From: Hofstenia miamia
Taxonomy: Eukaryota > Xenacoelomorpha > Acoela
Length of the DNA: 64,000 bases
NCBI GenBank assembly: GCA_004352715.1
Contig: SCFE01000115.1
Span: 922,830 to 986,829, forward strand
Direction of reading: 5' to 3'
Part shown: one piece after another, positions 1 through 11,337 of the stretch
How positions within the stretch are numbered: position 1 is the first letter of the stretch
How the letters are laid out: every line of letters starts with the position of its first letter
Notes under the pieces: generated by a model
Told to the model about the DNA's origin: nothing
Databases searched by the model: none
The model's input: the letters and a program-made list of their open reading frames with translations, nothing else
Position numbers and translations under genes: made by a program

Positions 1-478
1 TTAAGATGTGAAGTTTCATGTAAATACATGAAATATCAAAAATCGAAAATTTATTTCAGGAATCGCTCGATTATCCATGATTATACGTATACGTATATGT
101 ATTGTGATGTTTTTTTTCACAAGTATTACTTAGATATGATATTTTCTAAATACTATTCGAAAACTAATCCTAAAAAACCATGACGTAGCGATAAATTTAA
201 TTTTCAAATCTGAGTCAATCTAGCAGTCGAGTATCAAATCGAATCTGATTGAGTTGTCTTTCAAGCGACTGTGCGAAGCGTTTTAACCGTATGCATGCAT
301 TTTGTAAGGAACGTTATATTAGATACGCATGCTTTTTCTAGGATAGTTTACATTATAAGATTAGAATTGTACCAAACTTGTTTTAATTTTTTTATATAGT
401 ATTTACTGATGGCTTTAAGTTTTTTAAATATTTGTTCGGATTGGATTGTATTGATAACTTTTCTCACTATTATTTTAG

Positions 479-562
479 TTTGGTGTAAGCGATGAAAGTG
501 GAAATTTATCGCTATTCCATTCCAGTGGTGCTTTACTTCCGACCATCAACAAACCATTCATG
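479..562 (+). CDS. DMXL2: DMXL / Rabconnectin-3 alpha, exon in the C-terminal WD40 domain
   Basis: Internal exon with acceptor TTTTAG before 479 and donor GTAATA after 562, phase 0 at both ends. It encodes 28 residues beginning FGVSDESGNLSLF, the form expected of a WD40 blade in DMX-like proteins (FGV-D-xG-LxLW). DMX-like proteins are very large WD40 scaffolds. They act with WDR7 (Rabconnectin-3 beta) in regulating V-ATPase assembly on endosomes and vesicles. The gene continues upstream of the window. I cannot separate DMXL1 from DMXL2; an invertebrate usually has one orthologue, so the symbol stands for the family. Confidence 0.8.
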
Positions 563-2049
563 GTAATAATTAAATCAATTTTTTTACTTGTATCATACAT
601 ACAAACTGAAAATTTGTTTTAAATTTTGCAACCAAGTTATTTCTGTATTACAATAATATATTTTCCTTACAGTGGTGGAATTAGACGTCTTTACCTCAGG
701 ACCCATTTACACATAGACGTCCTATTAAACTTTCACTGTGTAAGCAATTTTTCAGGAAATACCTCACACGGTTTTATGTATTTTTTTAACATTGTCGAGT
801 GGTCCAAATATGGGGCACAATTGTATGAGTAATATGTCACAGTAACCCATATATAGGGCATAGACAAAACTGGTTAACTGGATCTAATGCCATTCGAAAT
901 CCTGATCTCTTTTTTCATTCATTTCATTCTTTTTTGCGAACAAGATATACTGAATGTTAACATGAATCTTAACATCGTTTTTCTCCAATGCGCCCCTTTT
1001 AATTATGCCTCTTCTGTGATAAAGAATTTTTATTGCCCGCAATTTTTGACGTGGTAAATTTTCCAAAAACTAAAGCTGTGTTGCCTTTATTGTGATTTAT
1101 ACTTTGTATAAACATAATGTAAATTTCATATATTTGTGTTTGTTTTTCATTTAGGCATTGGAATTACATGTGCGACAGTGTAGTGAATTCGCCTTCGTTG
1201 GATCTTCCAGTTTAATTGCTACATGTCACCAAACATCCTCAGGAAAAAATCTTTGTCTCTGGGACACTTTACTACCATCCAAAAACCAACGCAATCTTAT
1301 TAACTGTAATTTTTTCAATGCCTTTTGTTTCAATTCAGCTACATCTGCTCGTATCGAATAAACAATAATTGGAGTTTTACAATATGACAATTGTGTTCAC
1401 TTTTAGACTAAATTTGCCCTTGGTAAAACCGGACACTCGGGATTTTTAGATACAAATGGCATAGCATTTGAAACAAAAACGTTTAATTACATATTATTAT
1501 ATCAATATAACGATTGATGTCTAGATGAAAATACATTTCCTAACTCTTATGAAATTTATTAAATCTCTTCTATTAAAATTAGGATTATATTTCACCTGAA
1601 CTTTCATCTTCAGATTTTGCAACGATGAGAATCTTACACTAATATGGCCATAAACAGACAGACCTAGGACAATTCTTAGTTAAGACAGACGATATACGCT
1701 GGGCATGCCCTAGTAAATACCAGGCACAGAAGAATTTTTATCAGATAAATCCATAATTAATAGCGTGTTTTGAAGAACTATAAATACTCGGAAAATGTGA
1801 ATTTAATCAATATTATAGTTTATCTTAATTACTGACATTATCACAACGCTTTAACGATTTCATTTTGCCACTTTTATAAAAATATGCATGCTTACTAGAA
1901 CATATTTTTCAGGTGATTTTCGAGTACCATGATATTCTTTATCATCCGTGAATGTGCTAATTGTAGGTTTGACTCTAAAAAATTGAGTTGAATTTTAAAT
2001 TCATTGTATGTATTAGGTGTAATATGAAGACAAATCTATTTGATTTTAG
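563..2049 (+). other. DMXL introns (563-1154 and 1306-2049)
   Basis: Two short AT-rich introns. I see no conserved coding, no transposase motif and no strong inverted repeat in either. The short ORFs here read into introns or have no splice support. Confidence 0.7.
1155..1305 (+). CDS. DMXL2: DMXL / Rabconnectin-3 alpha, WD40 exon
   Basis: Exon after a T-rich acceptor (TTTTTCATTTAG), starting in phase 0 with ALELHVRQCSEFAFVGSSS. It continues to LCLWDTLL, a WD-type strand-D signature. The donor GTAATT after 1305 leaves one base (T), which joins the AT at 2050 to make a Tyr codon, so the splice to the next exon keeps frame. The FAFVGSSSLIATC and CLWDTL blocks match the DMXL family layout, where FAF-xSSSLVAT is followed by CLWDTL. 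An ORF that runs on to about 1361 is intron read-through. Confidence 0.85.
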
Positions 2050-2261
2050 ATGCCAATCTTGATGGGCTTTGTTCTCTGATTCACAGTCCAGAGCAGCAGG
2101 CTTTGATTGCAGGAGGTGTTCGTGGAGAAGTTTACATCTATGATCTTAGGCAGCGTCGAGTTCGCTCTTCATTTAATGCCCATGAGTCCGGCACGCGATC
2201 ACTGGCAGTCAATGATCAGGGTATTGTCCTAGCAACTGGAAGTCGCGACGGTGAACTCAAG
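2050..2261 (+). CDS. DMXL2: DMXL / Rabconnectin-3 alpha, WD40 exon
   Basis: Exon bounded by acceptor GATTTTAG and donor GTTTGT, ending in phase 0. The translation has LIAGGVRGEVYIYDLRQRR, then a FxAHES strand and LATGSRDGELK. This is the DMXL blade whose vertebrate form reads LISGGRKG-xxxIFDIRQR then FQAHDS then TTGSxEGxIKVW. The usual W of the last motif is replaced by L-F across the splice (LK|LFDL). It ends at the 11.4 kb terminal intron. Confidence 0.92.
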
Positions 2262-4280
2262 GTTTGTCCTAGCTAACAAAAGTAGATTTTAGGAGATTAT
2301 TCCTTGTCAATACAAGCATTCATTTTTTTATATTCATTTTGAGATGCAATGTTATTAAAATTGCTTAAGTATGAATGCATATTTTGAAATAATTTAATCG
2401 TTTTGCAGTTCTGAACTTAAAAATTGAGGTAATGATTAATTTTTGGAATGCTTAGATATAAATTATGAATATTCCTTGAATTGTTTCGTTACTTGTATTC
2501 TTTTATATTCTTAGAAGTCGTTTAATTTTTTGTTGACTGCTGGAATTTTAAGTGCATAGTTGATCATCAACATAATTTACATGAATAAATTTATCGGTGC
2601 TGTAGTAAAATGTTGAATTTTTTGTTCAGGTGTTTTTTCAGAGATCTCTTTAATTATTGATTCTCAAAATTAATTATGCTTTGACGAAATGGTGCTTTGA
2701 AGTCTAGTTTTTGCTAACATGCCAAAATGTATTCTTTTCACAATTTCCGATTCTCATATTTGCATAGATATCAATTACATTAAAATGTTGCCACGCCTTT
2801 AAATCATTTGTATGGTGGTCTTCGCAATATGTTCTATATACTAAGTAACTGTAATAAGCAAATTTCTGTAAGTCGAAATTTTTGAAATAGGCTTGTTTCA
2901 TAGAAAAAATGCTGAATTGGTTTAACTAAATTCTACGTCGCGACAAATTCCGACTTTGCGCACGGTGCGTCTGGGTGGGATTCAAGGAGGTTTTCTTTAG
3001 ATAACAGAATATTTCAGGGTAGTTGTTTTTTTCCATGGGCATTAGACCACCTAATTATCTGAACACTAAGTATGGAAAGAATTTATGTTTACAAAAATCG
3101 GATTTCTCATTGAAAAAACATTTTTATTTGCATGTTCTTCAGGCACAAGATTAAGTTTTAGCACAAATCGACATTATTGTATGAGCGGCCCAGCCGCATA
3201 GATGTGTCCATGCAAACGCTTTTCAATATTTCTTAATGGGTTTGAATAAAATTGTTCAAAAATGTGGAAAAATCAATTTGTTACTAAAGGGTAACGCTAG
3301 TAGAAATAAGGTTGAAATGTTAAACATTTTGACCTCTTAAGTTTTATTCTTAAACTCTACGTAAAAGAGAACATTGTTGAAATATTCTAAAAATAACAAC
3401 TTCTTGATTTATTACAATTTCACACAAATCCAATATCTGTGTACAGTTGGACACATTATAAATTTGATAGCAATAAGAATCTTCACTTTTGATAACAAAG
3501 AGTATACATTGTTCTTTCTACTTTTATCGAGGTTGGATGACTCTAAGGATTTCGCCTACAATACACAAGCAAGTCTTTCGCAATGTAATTTAATGAGAGT
3601 TCTTGTTAAGTTTTTACGATTAATGAACTGACTTGATCGTCTTATCGAGAGTGCAAGTTAAGTCAGGACATTTTTAAATGAAGAGTTGTTTTCACAATCG
3701 TTAAAGTTATTTTTTTCTGCTGAGTAGAGGCGCTGCTTCAGTTTTTAGGGAAGGCGGTTGAAAACACAGAGCGAATTCAATTGGTGCGCTTTCACTTAAA
3801 CGGTTTTTCGGCTTATTTTCATTCTCCAAGTAGGTTTGTTCCAACTTCTGAGTCCAAGCGTTGAACGTGAATGTGTGAGCCAAGTGTTCATATGAACCTA
3901 AATATTAATGTAAAAAGGTCACGCGCAACTTATTTTATTTAAGCGTAATAATATTTAGTGCTGATTTGTTACCTTTTAATTAAATAATCGTTTGGAAATG
4001 GAATATTCTTGTTGATTACTTTGTAGCAAGTATGTTGAAAAACTATTTCAGGTGGAACAACAGATTTGTAGTATAGAGCATATATTTAATGAAAACAATA
4101 TTCTGTATTCATGAATGCAAATCTGTTCTACGGCAGTCCCGTTTTGATAGAGTTCTAATAGTAAACGAAAAGGGTTATCCGAAATAATCTATAATTGAAT
4201 AAAGGTTGCGCATCTCATCCTACATTTATATGAAGCACGTGGATGATTCTTGCCGTTGACTCAAAGTTGTCGATGCAATC
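2262..4280 (+). other. 5' part of the DMXL terminal intron, no gene seen
   Basis: AT-rich intron sequence. About 3190-3270 is a diverged relative of about 29076-29160: both read roughly 'cctgtccatgc', then 'tttcttaat-ggtttg', then 'aaaatgtggaaaaa'. This suggests an old interspersed repeat. I see nothing else in this stretch. Confidence 0.5.
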
Positions 4281-4486
4281 TCAAATAATTTGAAAGATCA
4301 TTGGGTAATCACTGACCAGTCTTTCAGTAATATCTTGAGAGGACAGATGATGATCACTTTCACTCATTTCGGACCCCACTGGTGTTATAACATCTTTTCT
4401 TGTAGATCTAGAAAACCCAGATAGAGCAGAATCTGTAACGCTTAATTTTTTCATCATTGTCATCTTGCAGTCAGCATTGAATTGTG
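4281..4486 (-). CDS. Unrecognised nested gene, terminal exon
   Basis: Minus-strand exon after acceptor GACACTCAG, starting with two bases (CA) that complete a codon with the single base left by the exon at 4932-5128. It reads QFNADCKMTMMKKLSVTDSA, then a Ser/Asp-rich stretch and ...RLVSDYPMIFQII before TGA at 4281-4283. The residue composition looks coding, with few stops and polar low-complexity. I recognise no domain. It lies antisense within the DMXL terminal intron. It could be a spurious ORF, but its acceptor phase agrees with the upstream exon. Confidence 0.45.
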
Positions 4487-4931
4487 CTGAGTGTCAGAGC
4501 ACCATCCCATCATGCCTTTGTCAGTTCTTAATGCAATGTCAATAGTGTCTTTTGACTGCATTCATGTGAAAGACTACATAAAAATTTCGCTTGCTGCATG
4601 AAATACGTATATTATTAGTTGTATTCATAATAAGTTATTTAATTCAACTTTGTTTCATTCTAGTTACGAATCGAGTTAATTGAAACACTGAAGTTACTTT
4701 TCAAGTTTAGAAAGTGTTCTAATTATTGATATTTAGTTAACCTAATGACAAACAACAAAACTTCTATTCCACCCGAGGAATATTTGGCATTGGGAATAAA
4801 TAATCAAATTAACGTTTACAGTAGTGTGTTTGAAAGCTAGTTCCTAGAATTACAAAACTTTGTTTGCATTTTGTGCCGCATAGTCATATAAATAAAATAA
4901 TTTATGTTGATATGTATCCATAATAGCATAC

Positions 4932-5128
4932 CAATTGAAGACATGCTGTGTCTTAAGCGAACTTTTCGTTTTGCTTCGTCTATTATTTGCAATGAGTTAT
5001 GGCGATTTGGAAGACTAGGCAGTAAACGGCTGCACCCGGCATTCTTTTCTGATGATTTCTGCAATGAGACGATTTTTTCTTCCAGTTTTTCAAGTATTAA
5101 GCTACATCGGTTGTCTTGTTCATTTGTT
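4932..5128 (-). CDS. Unrecognised nested gene, coiled-coil exon (copy 1)
   Basis: Minus-strand exon of 197 nt, from acceptor ACATTTAG (before 5128) to donor GTATGC (after 4932). It starts with one base and ends with one base. The translation has TNEQDNRCSLILEKLEEKIV, then SLQKSSEKN, a short amphipathic coiled coil, and then the basic segment DEAKRKVRLRHSMSSI. The phase fits the two-base end of both upstream exon types (7046-7289 and 7955-8134). The exon lies in a 695 bp unit repeated in tandem, so an identical copy is at 5627-5823. By eye, the order of short motifs across the upstream exons and this one faintly recalls the C-terminal half of the centriole protein SPICE1; treat that as a weak hypothesis. 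Confidence 0.5.
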
Positions 5129-5626
5129 CTAAATGTGTTCAGTTGATTAACAGATAGAATGATGGTTATTCGCAAACTAATCAAATTTTTCTTTATATAC
5201 TTAGCGCCCATATGTCTTAATCAACGATTTCCAGCAATGGAAATTTGTAATAAGGTGGACGCTGTTAACTATTAATAGATGAATGATCTAACGTTATTTA
5301 GCTCTACGGAATATCAATAAATTGCTTCCTGGACGCCTTTTAAACAAATTACCAGTAGTTATAAGCAAATTAATAGCCGTAGGAAAATATTAATAAAATA
5401 TATAAACTTAGTTCTAATTATTGATATTTAGTTAACCTAATGACAAACAACAAAACTTCTATTCCACCCGAGGAATATTTGGCATTGGGAATAAATAATC
5501 AAATTAACGTTTACAGTAGTGTGTTTGAAAGCTAGTTCCTAGAATTACAAAACTTTGTTTGCATTTTGTGCCGCATAGTCATATAAATAAAATAATTTAT
5601 GTTGATATGTATCCATAATAGCATAC

Positions 5627-5823
5627 CAATTGAAGACATGCTGTGTCTTAAGCGAACTTTTCGTTTTGCTTCGTCTATTATTTGCAATGAGTTATGGCGA
5701 TTTGGAAGACTAGGCAGTAAACGGCTGCACCCGGCATTCTTTTCTGATGATTTCTGCAATGAGACGATTTTTTCTTCCAGTTTTTCAAGTATTAAGCTAC
5801 ATCGGTTGTCTTGTTCATTTGTT
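5627..5823 (-). CDS. Duplicate of the coiled-coil exon (copy 2)
   Basis: Same 197 nt exon as 4932-5128, with the same splice sites, in the second 695 bp tandem unit. By eye I see no difference between copies. The exon starts after one base and ends after one base, so 197 nt is not a multiple of three. Splicing both copies in series would therefore shift frame, and only one can be used in a given transcript. Confidence 0.4.
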
Positions 5824-7045
5824 CTAAATGTGTTCAGTTGATTAACAGATAGAATGATGGTTATTCGCAAACTAATCAAATTTTTCTTTATATACTTAGC
5901 GCCCATATGTCTTAATCAACGATTTCCAGCAATGGAAATTTGTAATAAGGTGGACGCTGTTAACTATTAATAGATGAATGATCTAACGTTATTTAGCTCT
6001 ACGGAATATCAATAAATTGCTTCCTGGACGCCTTTTAAACAAATTACCAGTAGTTATAAGCAAATTAATAGCCGTAGGAAAATATTAATAAAATATATAA
6101 ACTTATTAAGAAAATTTTGATCGGCATGGCTCCGTCAATTTTGATTTTATCCTCCCCAATATTGAATTTTTTTTAGCACATTAGAATATGTCCATACCGA
6201 CCTACGAATTAGCCTTTAGAATGAGAAAGTTCATCAACTTGCATTTTTTTGGCGTCTGTTAAAAGACATCATAATTTTTTATTAGGTAGTATAACAATTT
6301 GAAATGAAATTTTGAGAAAAAACATGTTTTAAACAAAAAACAAATGTAACAGTTTTATTTTTTTTTGCTAAAAATCATTTTTCACAGTCTTGATCTAGGT
6401 TGAATCTAGTACGGGTTGCTTGTAATGGCTTATGGGTTGAAAATTCAGTAGAAATTCCCATTTGTTAATGTTTTTATTATTCTAACGAATTTCTTACGTT
6501 CAATTGAAAATGACTCGCAATATGAGTTTCTCCTTCCATTCTCTTAGTTTCACCGTTTCCGTTTTTATAAAAATGTAACTGAATTACATACATAAATTAA
6601 CACGAGAAGCACGGATACACATTTGTAAAATTACGTGTTACGGCTCAAAAGCCGTCTCAACCTAATGCATCATAGCTAATCTATTCATTAAGAGAGGCTC
6701 CTAACTAAAGCTCGTAAGTGATTGAATGTTTTTCGACATTTGAGATTATCCACACTGAGTTGCTGTTCTATAACCCTGCAGAAATTCAAATTGCTATTTG
6801 GAAATTAACAGAATTGTAATGATGGTATAGCGTCAATAACTGGGTTAGAGAATGCAAAACGCTGAATTTGCAATGTGATTCGTTTCATTTTAAATGCTTT
6901 GTTTAAATTGTGATTTAGCCACAAAATCGCTACCGCTGTGCCTTAAGTAGACATAAAAAATGTTGATCTTATAACTTGCTTATTCAAAAAATTAAAATGT
7001 CACAGGCTTTATATTTGAGCGGCCGTAACAAGTTTAAATACTTAC

Positions 7046-7289
7046 TGAGTGTTGATTCCAATGGTTGGTGGCTCTTTTTTGTTGCCTTGTGGTGAATATT
7101 TGCAAAGCCGTGGAAGCACAGACGGCGCCGAGTCACTTCGCGGTGTGTCCTTTTTCAGAATGTAAACCGATTTGTCAATATCGTTCATGGAGTAGTGATT
7201 GCAAAGTGCCATTTTAACCTGCATGGGCGTAGAGCGATGTTTGGTTTTCTGTGGTGTGACAACCACACTCACGGGAAGTGAACTGGAAG
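7046..7289 (-). CDS. Unrecognised nested gene, exon Y (copy 1)
   Basis: Minus-strand exon of 244 nt with acceptor TTTAACAG and a near-consensus donor (CA|GTAAGT). It begins and ends with two partial-codon bases. The translation runs SSSLPVSVVVTPQKTKHRST, then MQVKMALCNHYSMNDIDKSV, then a Ser/Pro-rich tail with VLPRLCKYSPQG. No known domain is evident. TP and SP dipeptides suggest proline-directed phosphorylation sites, which is inference. The strong donor is the best single piece of evidence for a real gene here. Confidence 0.55.
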
Positions 7290-7954
7290 CTGTTAAACAT
7301 TTGTATTCATTTTTTATTGGTTCATCTTAACATTTGTGATATTGTTGCCATTGAAGCAATGAACCTACATTCGTGAATTTATAAAAGACTATCCATAGCC
7401 TACTTCATGTAATTTTAAATCTGTCAGCAAAGTCTGGGCTTGCTATATAGTATATGAAATTTATAGCATTACTGAAAAATATCCTATTAATTTACTATGA
7501 CTAAAACATTGTATTTTGGCATATGAAAGCTTCTGCAGTTTTGAAAGATATTTTCAAAATAGGGTTCTGTTGAATCAGCATGTTATTGATTCCAGTCTCA
7601 ATAGTCCCATTCCATTCGATATCGTCCCAGTACCGCCCCGACATACTTAATAAAATTTGTAAAAATTGTAAAAAAATTATTATTAAAATTCTGAAATCTG
7701 CAGTTTCTGTTTTCTCTACTAAAATTTAGTCGTAGTAAATACTATGAGTCATCAAAAGTCCTATTCTATTTGAACTATTTGGTATTCGAAATGAAAATGT
7801 TGATAGAATTTTTTGTAAGTCATGACTGTTAAAAAATGTATACAAGCGTTTAGCTCTTCAACTTTTCTTTTTCTTTTGGCCTTCTCATCAGCGGTGGTGT
7901 GTTTACTAAAGTTATTAGAATGTAAGTTCGAAAAGCATTAATCAGTGTTCGTAC

Positions 7955-8134
7955 TCTTTGCTTGTGGTTTCGCAAGGGCAATTGTGGCCCCAACCTGGGA
8001 TTTTTTCTAAAAGAGATTCTTCTCTGTGCTCTGTCCAACTGAATGGGAATTCCTCTTCCACTTGAGTTAGTTCACTTAGTGAGATATTTGCACTTTTTTC
8101 CAATTCCACATTCCAATGTTGTTCATCCTCATAA
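7955..8134 (-). CDS. Unrecognised nested gene, exon Z (copy 1)
   Basis: Minus-strand exon of 180 nt (a multiple of three, so skippable) with acceptor AACATTTAG and putative donor GTACGA. It reads YEDEQHWNVELEKSANISLS, then ELTQVEEEFPFSWTEHREES and LLEKIPGWGHNCPC. The acidic-aromatic composition looks coding. It starts with one base and ends with two, so Y to Z to 4932-5128 is in phase throughout. If the weak donor is not used, the frame ends at a TGA a few codons later and this would be a terminal exon. Confidence 0.45.
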
Positions 8135-8473
8135 CTAAATGTTTCTATTATATATTACTTATTTGTCGTGCCTATGATGTAAGTTGATTGGTTGAGTTGG
8201 GGTTATATTGACTTACACTAATTAATTTTCACTAATACAATTTCCAATGTACAGCATTGTTAAAATTATTTGACAAAACTAGTAAAAATTTGAGTTTTAT
8301 AAAAAAAAATATTTTAGTTGAAATTTGTATAATATTAATTTAGTTATTCTTTGTTATTGATGAACTATAGTATTACACCCAGTTAAAATCTAAATGGAAA
8401 TNCTCATCAGCGGTGGTGTGTTTACTAAAGTTATTAGAATGTAAGTTCGAAAAGCATTAATCAGTGTTCGTAC

Positions 8474-8653
8474 TCTTTGCTTGTGGTTTCGCAAGGGCAA
8501 TTGTGGCCCCAACCTGGGATTTTTTCTAAAAGAGATTCTTCTCTGTGCTCTGTCCAACTGAATGGGAATTCCTCTTCCACTTGAGTTAGTTCACTTAGTG
8601 AGATATTTGCACTTTTTTCCAATTCCACATTCCAATGTTGTTCATCCTCATAA
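8474..8653 (-). CDS. Exon Z, copy 2 (after the contig join)
   Basis: Same exon as 7955-8134, shifted by 519 bp, in the partial repeat unit that starts right after the single N at 8402. It lies downstream, in minus-strand order, of exon Y copy 2 at 8872-9115. Here Y and Z have the order and phase needed for Y-to-Z splicing across about 218 bp. Confidence 0.4.
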
Positions 8654-8871
8654 CTAAATGTTTCTATTATATATTACTTATTTGTCGTGCCTATGATGTA
8701 AGTTGATTGGTTGAGTTGGGGTTATATTGACTTACACTAATTAATTTTCACTAATACAATTTCCAACCTTAAGTAGACATAAAAAATGTTGATCTTATAA
8801 CTTGCTTATTCAAAAAATTAAAATGTCACAGGCTTTATATTTGAGCGGCCGTAACAAGTTTAAATACTTAC

Positions 8872-9115
8872 TGAGTGTTGATTCCAATGGTTGGTGGCTC
8901 TTTTTTGTTGCCTTGTGGTGAATATTTGCAAAGCCGTGGAAGCACAGACGGCGCCGAGTCACTTCGCGGTGTGTCCTTTTTCAGAATGTAAACCGATTTG
9001 TCAATATCGTTCATGGAGTAGTGATTGCAAAGTGCCATTTTAACCTGCATGGGCGTAGAGCGATGTTTGGTTTTCTGTGGTGTGACAACCACACTCACGG
9101 GAAGTGAACTGGAAG
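8872..9115 (-). CDS. Exon Y, copy 2
   Basis: Same exon as 7046-7289, shifted by 1826 bp, with the same splice sites and reading frame. I see only single-base differences in the flanking intron: one C more in a C run near 9462, and one substitution near 9295. Confidence 0.45.
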
Positions 9116-9781
9116 CTGTTAAACATTTGTATTCATTTTTTATTGGTTCATCTTAACATTTGTGATATTGTTGCCATTGAAGCAATGAACCTACATTCGT
9201 GAATTTATAAAAGACTATCCATAGCCTACTTCATGTAATTTTAAATCTGTCAGCAAAGTCTGGGCTTGCTATATAGTATATGAAATTTATAGCATGACTG
9301 AAAAATATCCTATTAATTTACTATGACTAAAACATTGTATTTTGGCATATGAAAGCTTCTGCAGTTTTGAAAGATATTTTCAAAATAGGGTTCTGTTGAA
9401 TCAGCATGTTATTGATCCCAGTCTCAATAGTCCCATTCCATTCGATATCGTCCCAGTACCGCCCCCGACATACTTAATAAAATTTGTAAAAATTGTAAAA
9501 AAATTATTATTAAAATTCTGAAATCTGCAGTTTCTGTTTTCTCTACTAAAATTTAGTCGTAGTAAATACTATGAGTCATCAAAAGTCCTATTCTATTTGA
9601 ACTATTTGGTATTCGAAATGAAAATGTTGATAGAATTTTTTGTAAGTCATGACTGTTAAAAAATGTATACAAGCGTTTAGCTCTTCAACTTTTCTTTTTC
9701 TTTTGGCCTTCTCATCAGCGGTGGTGTGTTTACTAAAGTTATTAGAATGTAAGTTCGAAAAGCATTAATCAGTGTTCGTAC

Positions 9782-9961
9782 TCTTTGCTTGTGGTTTCGC
9801 AAGGGCAATTGTGGCCCCAACCTGGGATTTTTTCTAAAAGAGATTCTTCTCTGTGCTCTGTCCAACTGAATGGGAATTCCTCTTCCACTTGAGTTAGTTC
9901 ACTTAGTGAGATATTTGCACTTTTTTCCAATTCCACATTCCAATGTTGTTCATCCTCATAA
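9782..9961 (-). CDS. Exon Z, copy 3
   Basis: Third copy of the exon at 7955-8134, shifted by 1827 bp. No further upstream exon of this gene is evident on the minus strand between 9961 and 13638, so the 5' end is not located. Confidence 0.35.
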
Positions 9962-10608
9962 CTAAATGTTTCTATTATATATTACTTATTTGTCGTGCCT
10001 ATGATGTAAGTTGATTGGTTGAGTTGGGGTTATATTGACTTACACTAATTAATTTTCACTAATACAATTTCCAATGTACAGCATTGTTAAAATTATTTGA
10101 AAAAACTAGTAAAAATTTGAGTTTTATAAAAAAAAATATTTTAGTTGAAATTTGTATAATATTAATTTAGTTATTCTTTGTTATTGATGAACAATATTAT
10201 TACACCCAGTTAAAATCTAAATGGAAATGTCTCTGACAAGTTTCATAGGGCTTGGAAAACTGTTGATCATATTGGATCTTGTACTATTGAGCAGGGTGAC
10301 ATGCGTAAAAACCAGATGTGAAATTGAAAATTCAGATTAAATATAGGGTTGAAAATGTAAAACTAGTTTGGCTCAGGTTGGATTAGGTTTGGATTCAAGT
10401 TTAGTCCATTTTGTGATTCCAAGCCCCATATACCACCTCTGTCCAGAATCATGGTTATTGCTATACTGATCATGTATCTGTCTTTAATTATGTTAAGTAA
10501 CTATAGGACTTCTTAAAAACCAATTAATGAGTTCAATGTCTACAACTGGTATGGCGTTATTTAGTAAATGTTAAATATTTTTTCTGAAGATGAGGAGTTT
10601 CATTAAAA

Positions 10609-10867
10609 CTGCAATCACATATTTGATTGTATGGCAAGAACTGTTCAAACGTAAGATGACACTTAATGTATATAATTTGGAACTATAGCAAATTTTTTTT
10701 TGGCAAACTTAAAATATTCTATGTATATATATTTTTATTGTTATGGGCATCATGTTCTTTCAACCTCAATCCCATTGAGAAGCGGTGGAACATCATCAAG
10801 AGACGGTTAAAATGTTTCCCTTCAAAAAAATTTCGATTTCATTTCAATATGGTATTCTGATGTTAAG
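10609..10867 (+). pseudogene. Tc1-type transposase remnant
   Basis: A short ORF (10741-10830) reads SFNLNPIEKRWNIIKRRLK, the final catalytic-Glu block of Tc1 transposases (consensus SPDLNPIE-xW-xxKxR). Only this C-terminal scrap is recognisable; the first two catalytic Asp regions are missing. The sister copy near 12609 lacks the segment, going from 'aaaactgc' straight to 'tcaatgaaatgtg', so the fragment is either an insertion here or a deletion there. Confidence 0.6.
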
Positions 10868-11275
10868 CTCAATGAAATGTGTTGTTACTGGATTAATTCA
10901 AAGATGTTCAGAATAGCTGTTGTAATTGCCTCCAAATGTGCAAAATGTAGTTTTGAACATCATTATATTTTGTGTTAAGGGTTTTTTATTAATGTAACAT
11001 TGCTTTTGATAGTATTATATCTGTAGTAGTAGGAGAAAAAACGCTAATTTTCTTACGTGCTTTCAATTTTGTTGGCGCCAACTAGAATTATGCAGCACTT
11101 CATGCTTGAATGAATAAAGATTTATATATGTATTTTGCGCATTTCTGTTTTGTAATTTTTGCGAAGTTAATTCCAAAATATTCCGAGAAGTAGCCATTTG
11201 TATAACAATGATAGAAATTGAAATTTTTTGCTATTATAATGCTGTAAAATTTTCTAAAAACCATTTGAATCAAGA

Positions 11276-11337
11276 TTTATCAGTGCTTATGCATTCTTTA
11301 AAACCCTTAAATTTAGCTAAATATAAGCACTGATAAA
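11276..11337. repeat. Perfect 15-bp inverted repeat (hairpin)
   Basis: TTTATCAGTGCTTAT at 11276-11290 and its exact reverse complement at 11323-11337, with a 32 bp loop. It could be a tiny MITE or a chance intronic hairpin. I see no clear target-site duplication. Confidence 0.7.

Larger units (their letters stand above)
4716..6105. repeat. Perfect head-to-tail duplication, 695 bp x 2
   Basis: Unit 1 is 4716-5410 and unit 2 is 5411-6105, directly abutting. Both start 'gttctaattattgatattt' and end 'aaaatatataaactta'. I see no mismatch when comparing the lines. The identity means either a very recent tandem duplication or an assembly artefact. There is no N at the join, unlike the neighbouring duplication at 8402. 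Confidence 0.95.
6941..10074. repeat. 1.3 kb tandem duplication split by a one-base gap
   Basis: A unit starting 'ccttaagtagac' and ending 'caatttccaa' occurs complete at 6941-8247 and 8767-10074. The last part of a unit is at 8403-8766, joined directly to the second complete unit. A single N at 8402 separates the first unit plus its right flank (8248-8401) from the partial unit. The right flank repeats after 10074. The simplest reading is a true head-to-tail duplication seen in the right contig, with the left contig overlapping it unmerged. Confidence 0.85.

Noticed and set aside
4904-5146. Plus-strand ORF antisense to the coiled-coil exon
   Set aside because: It lacks splice support, and the opposite strand has splice sites and consistent phase. 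Its copy at 5599-5841 is rejected for the same reason.
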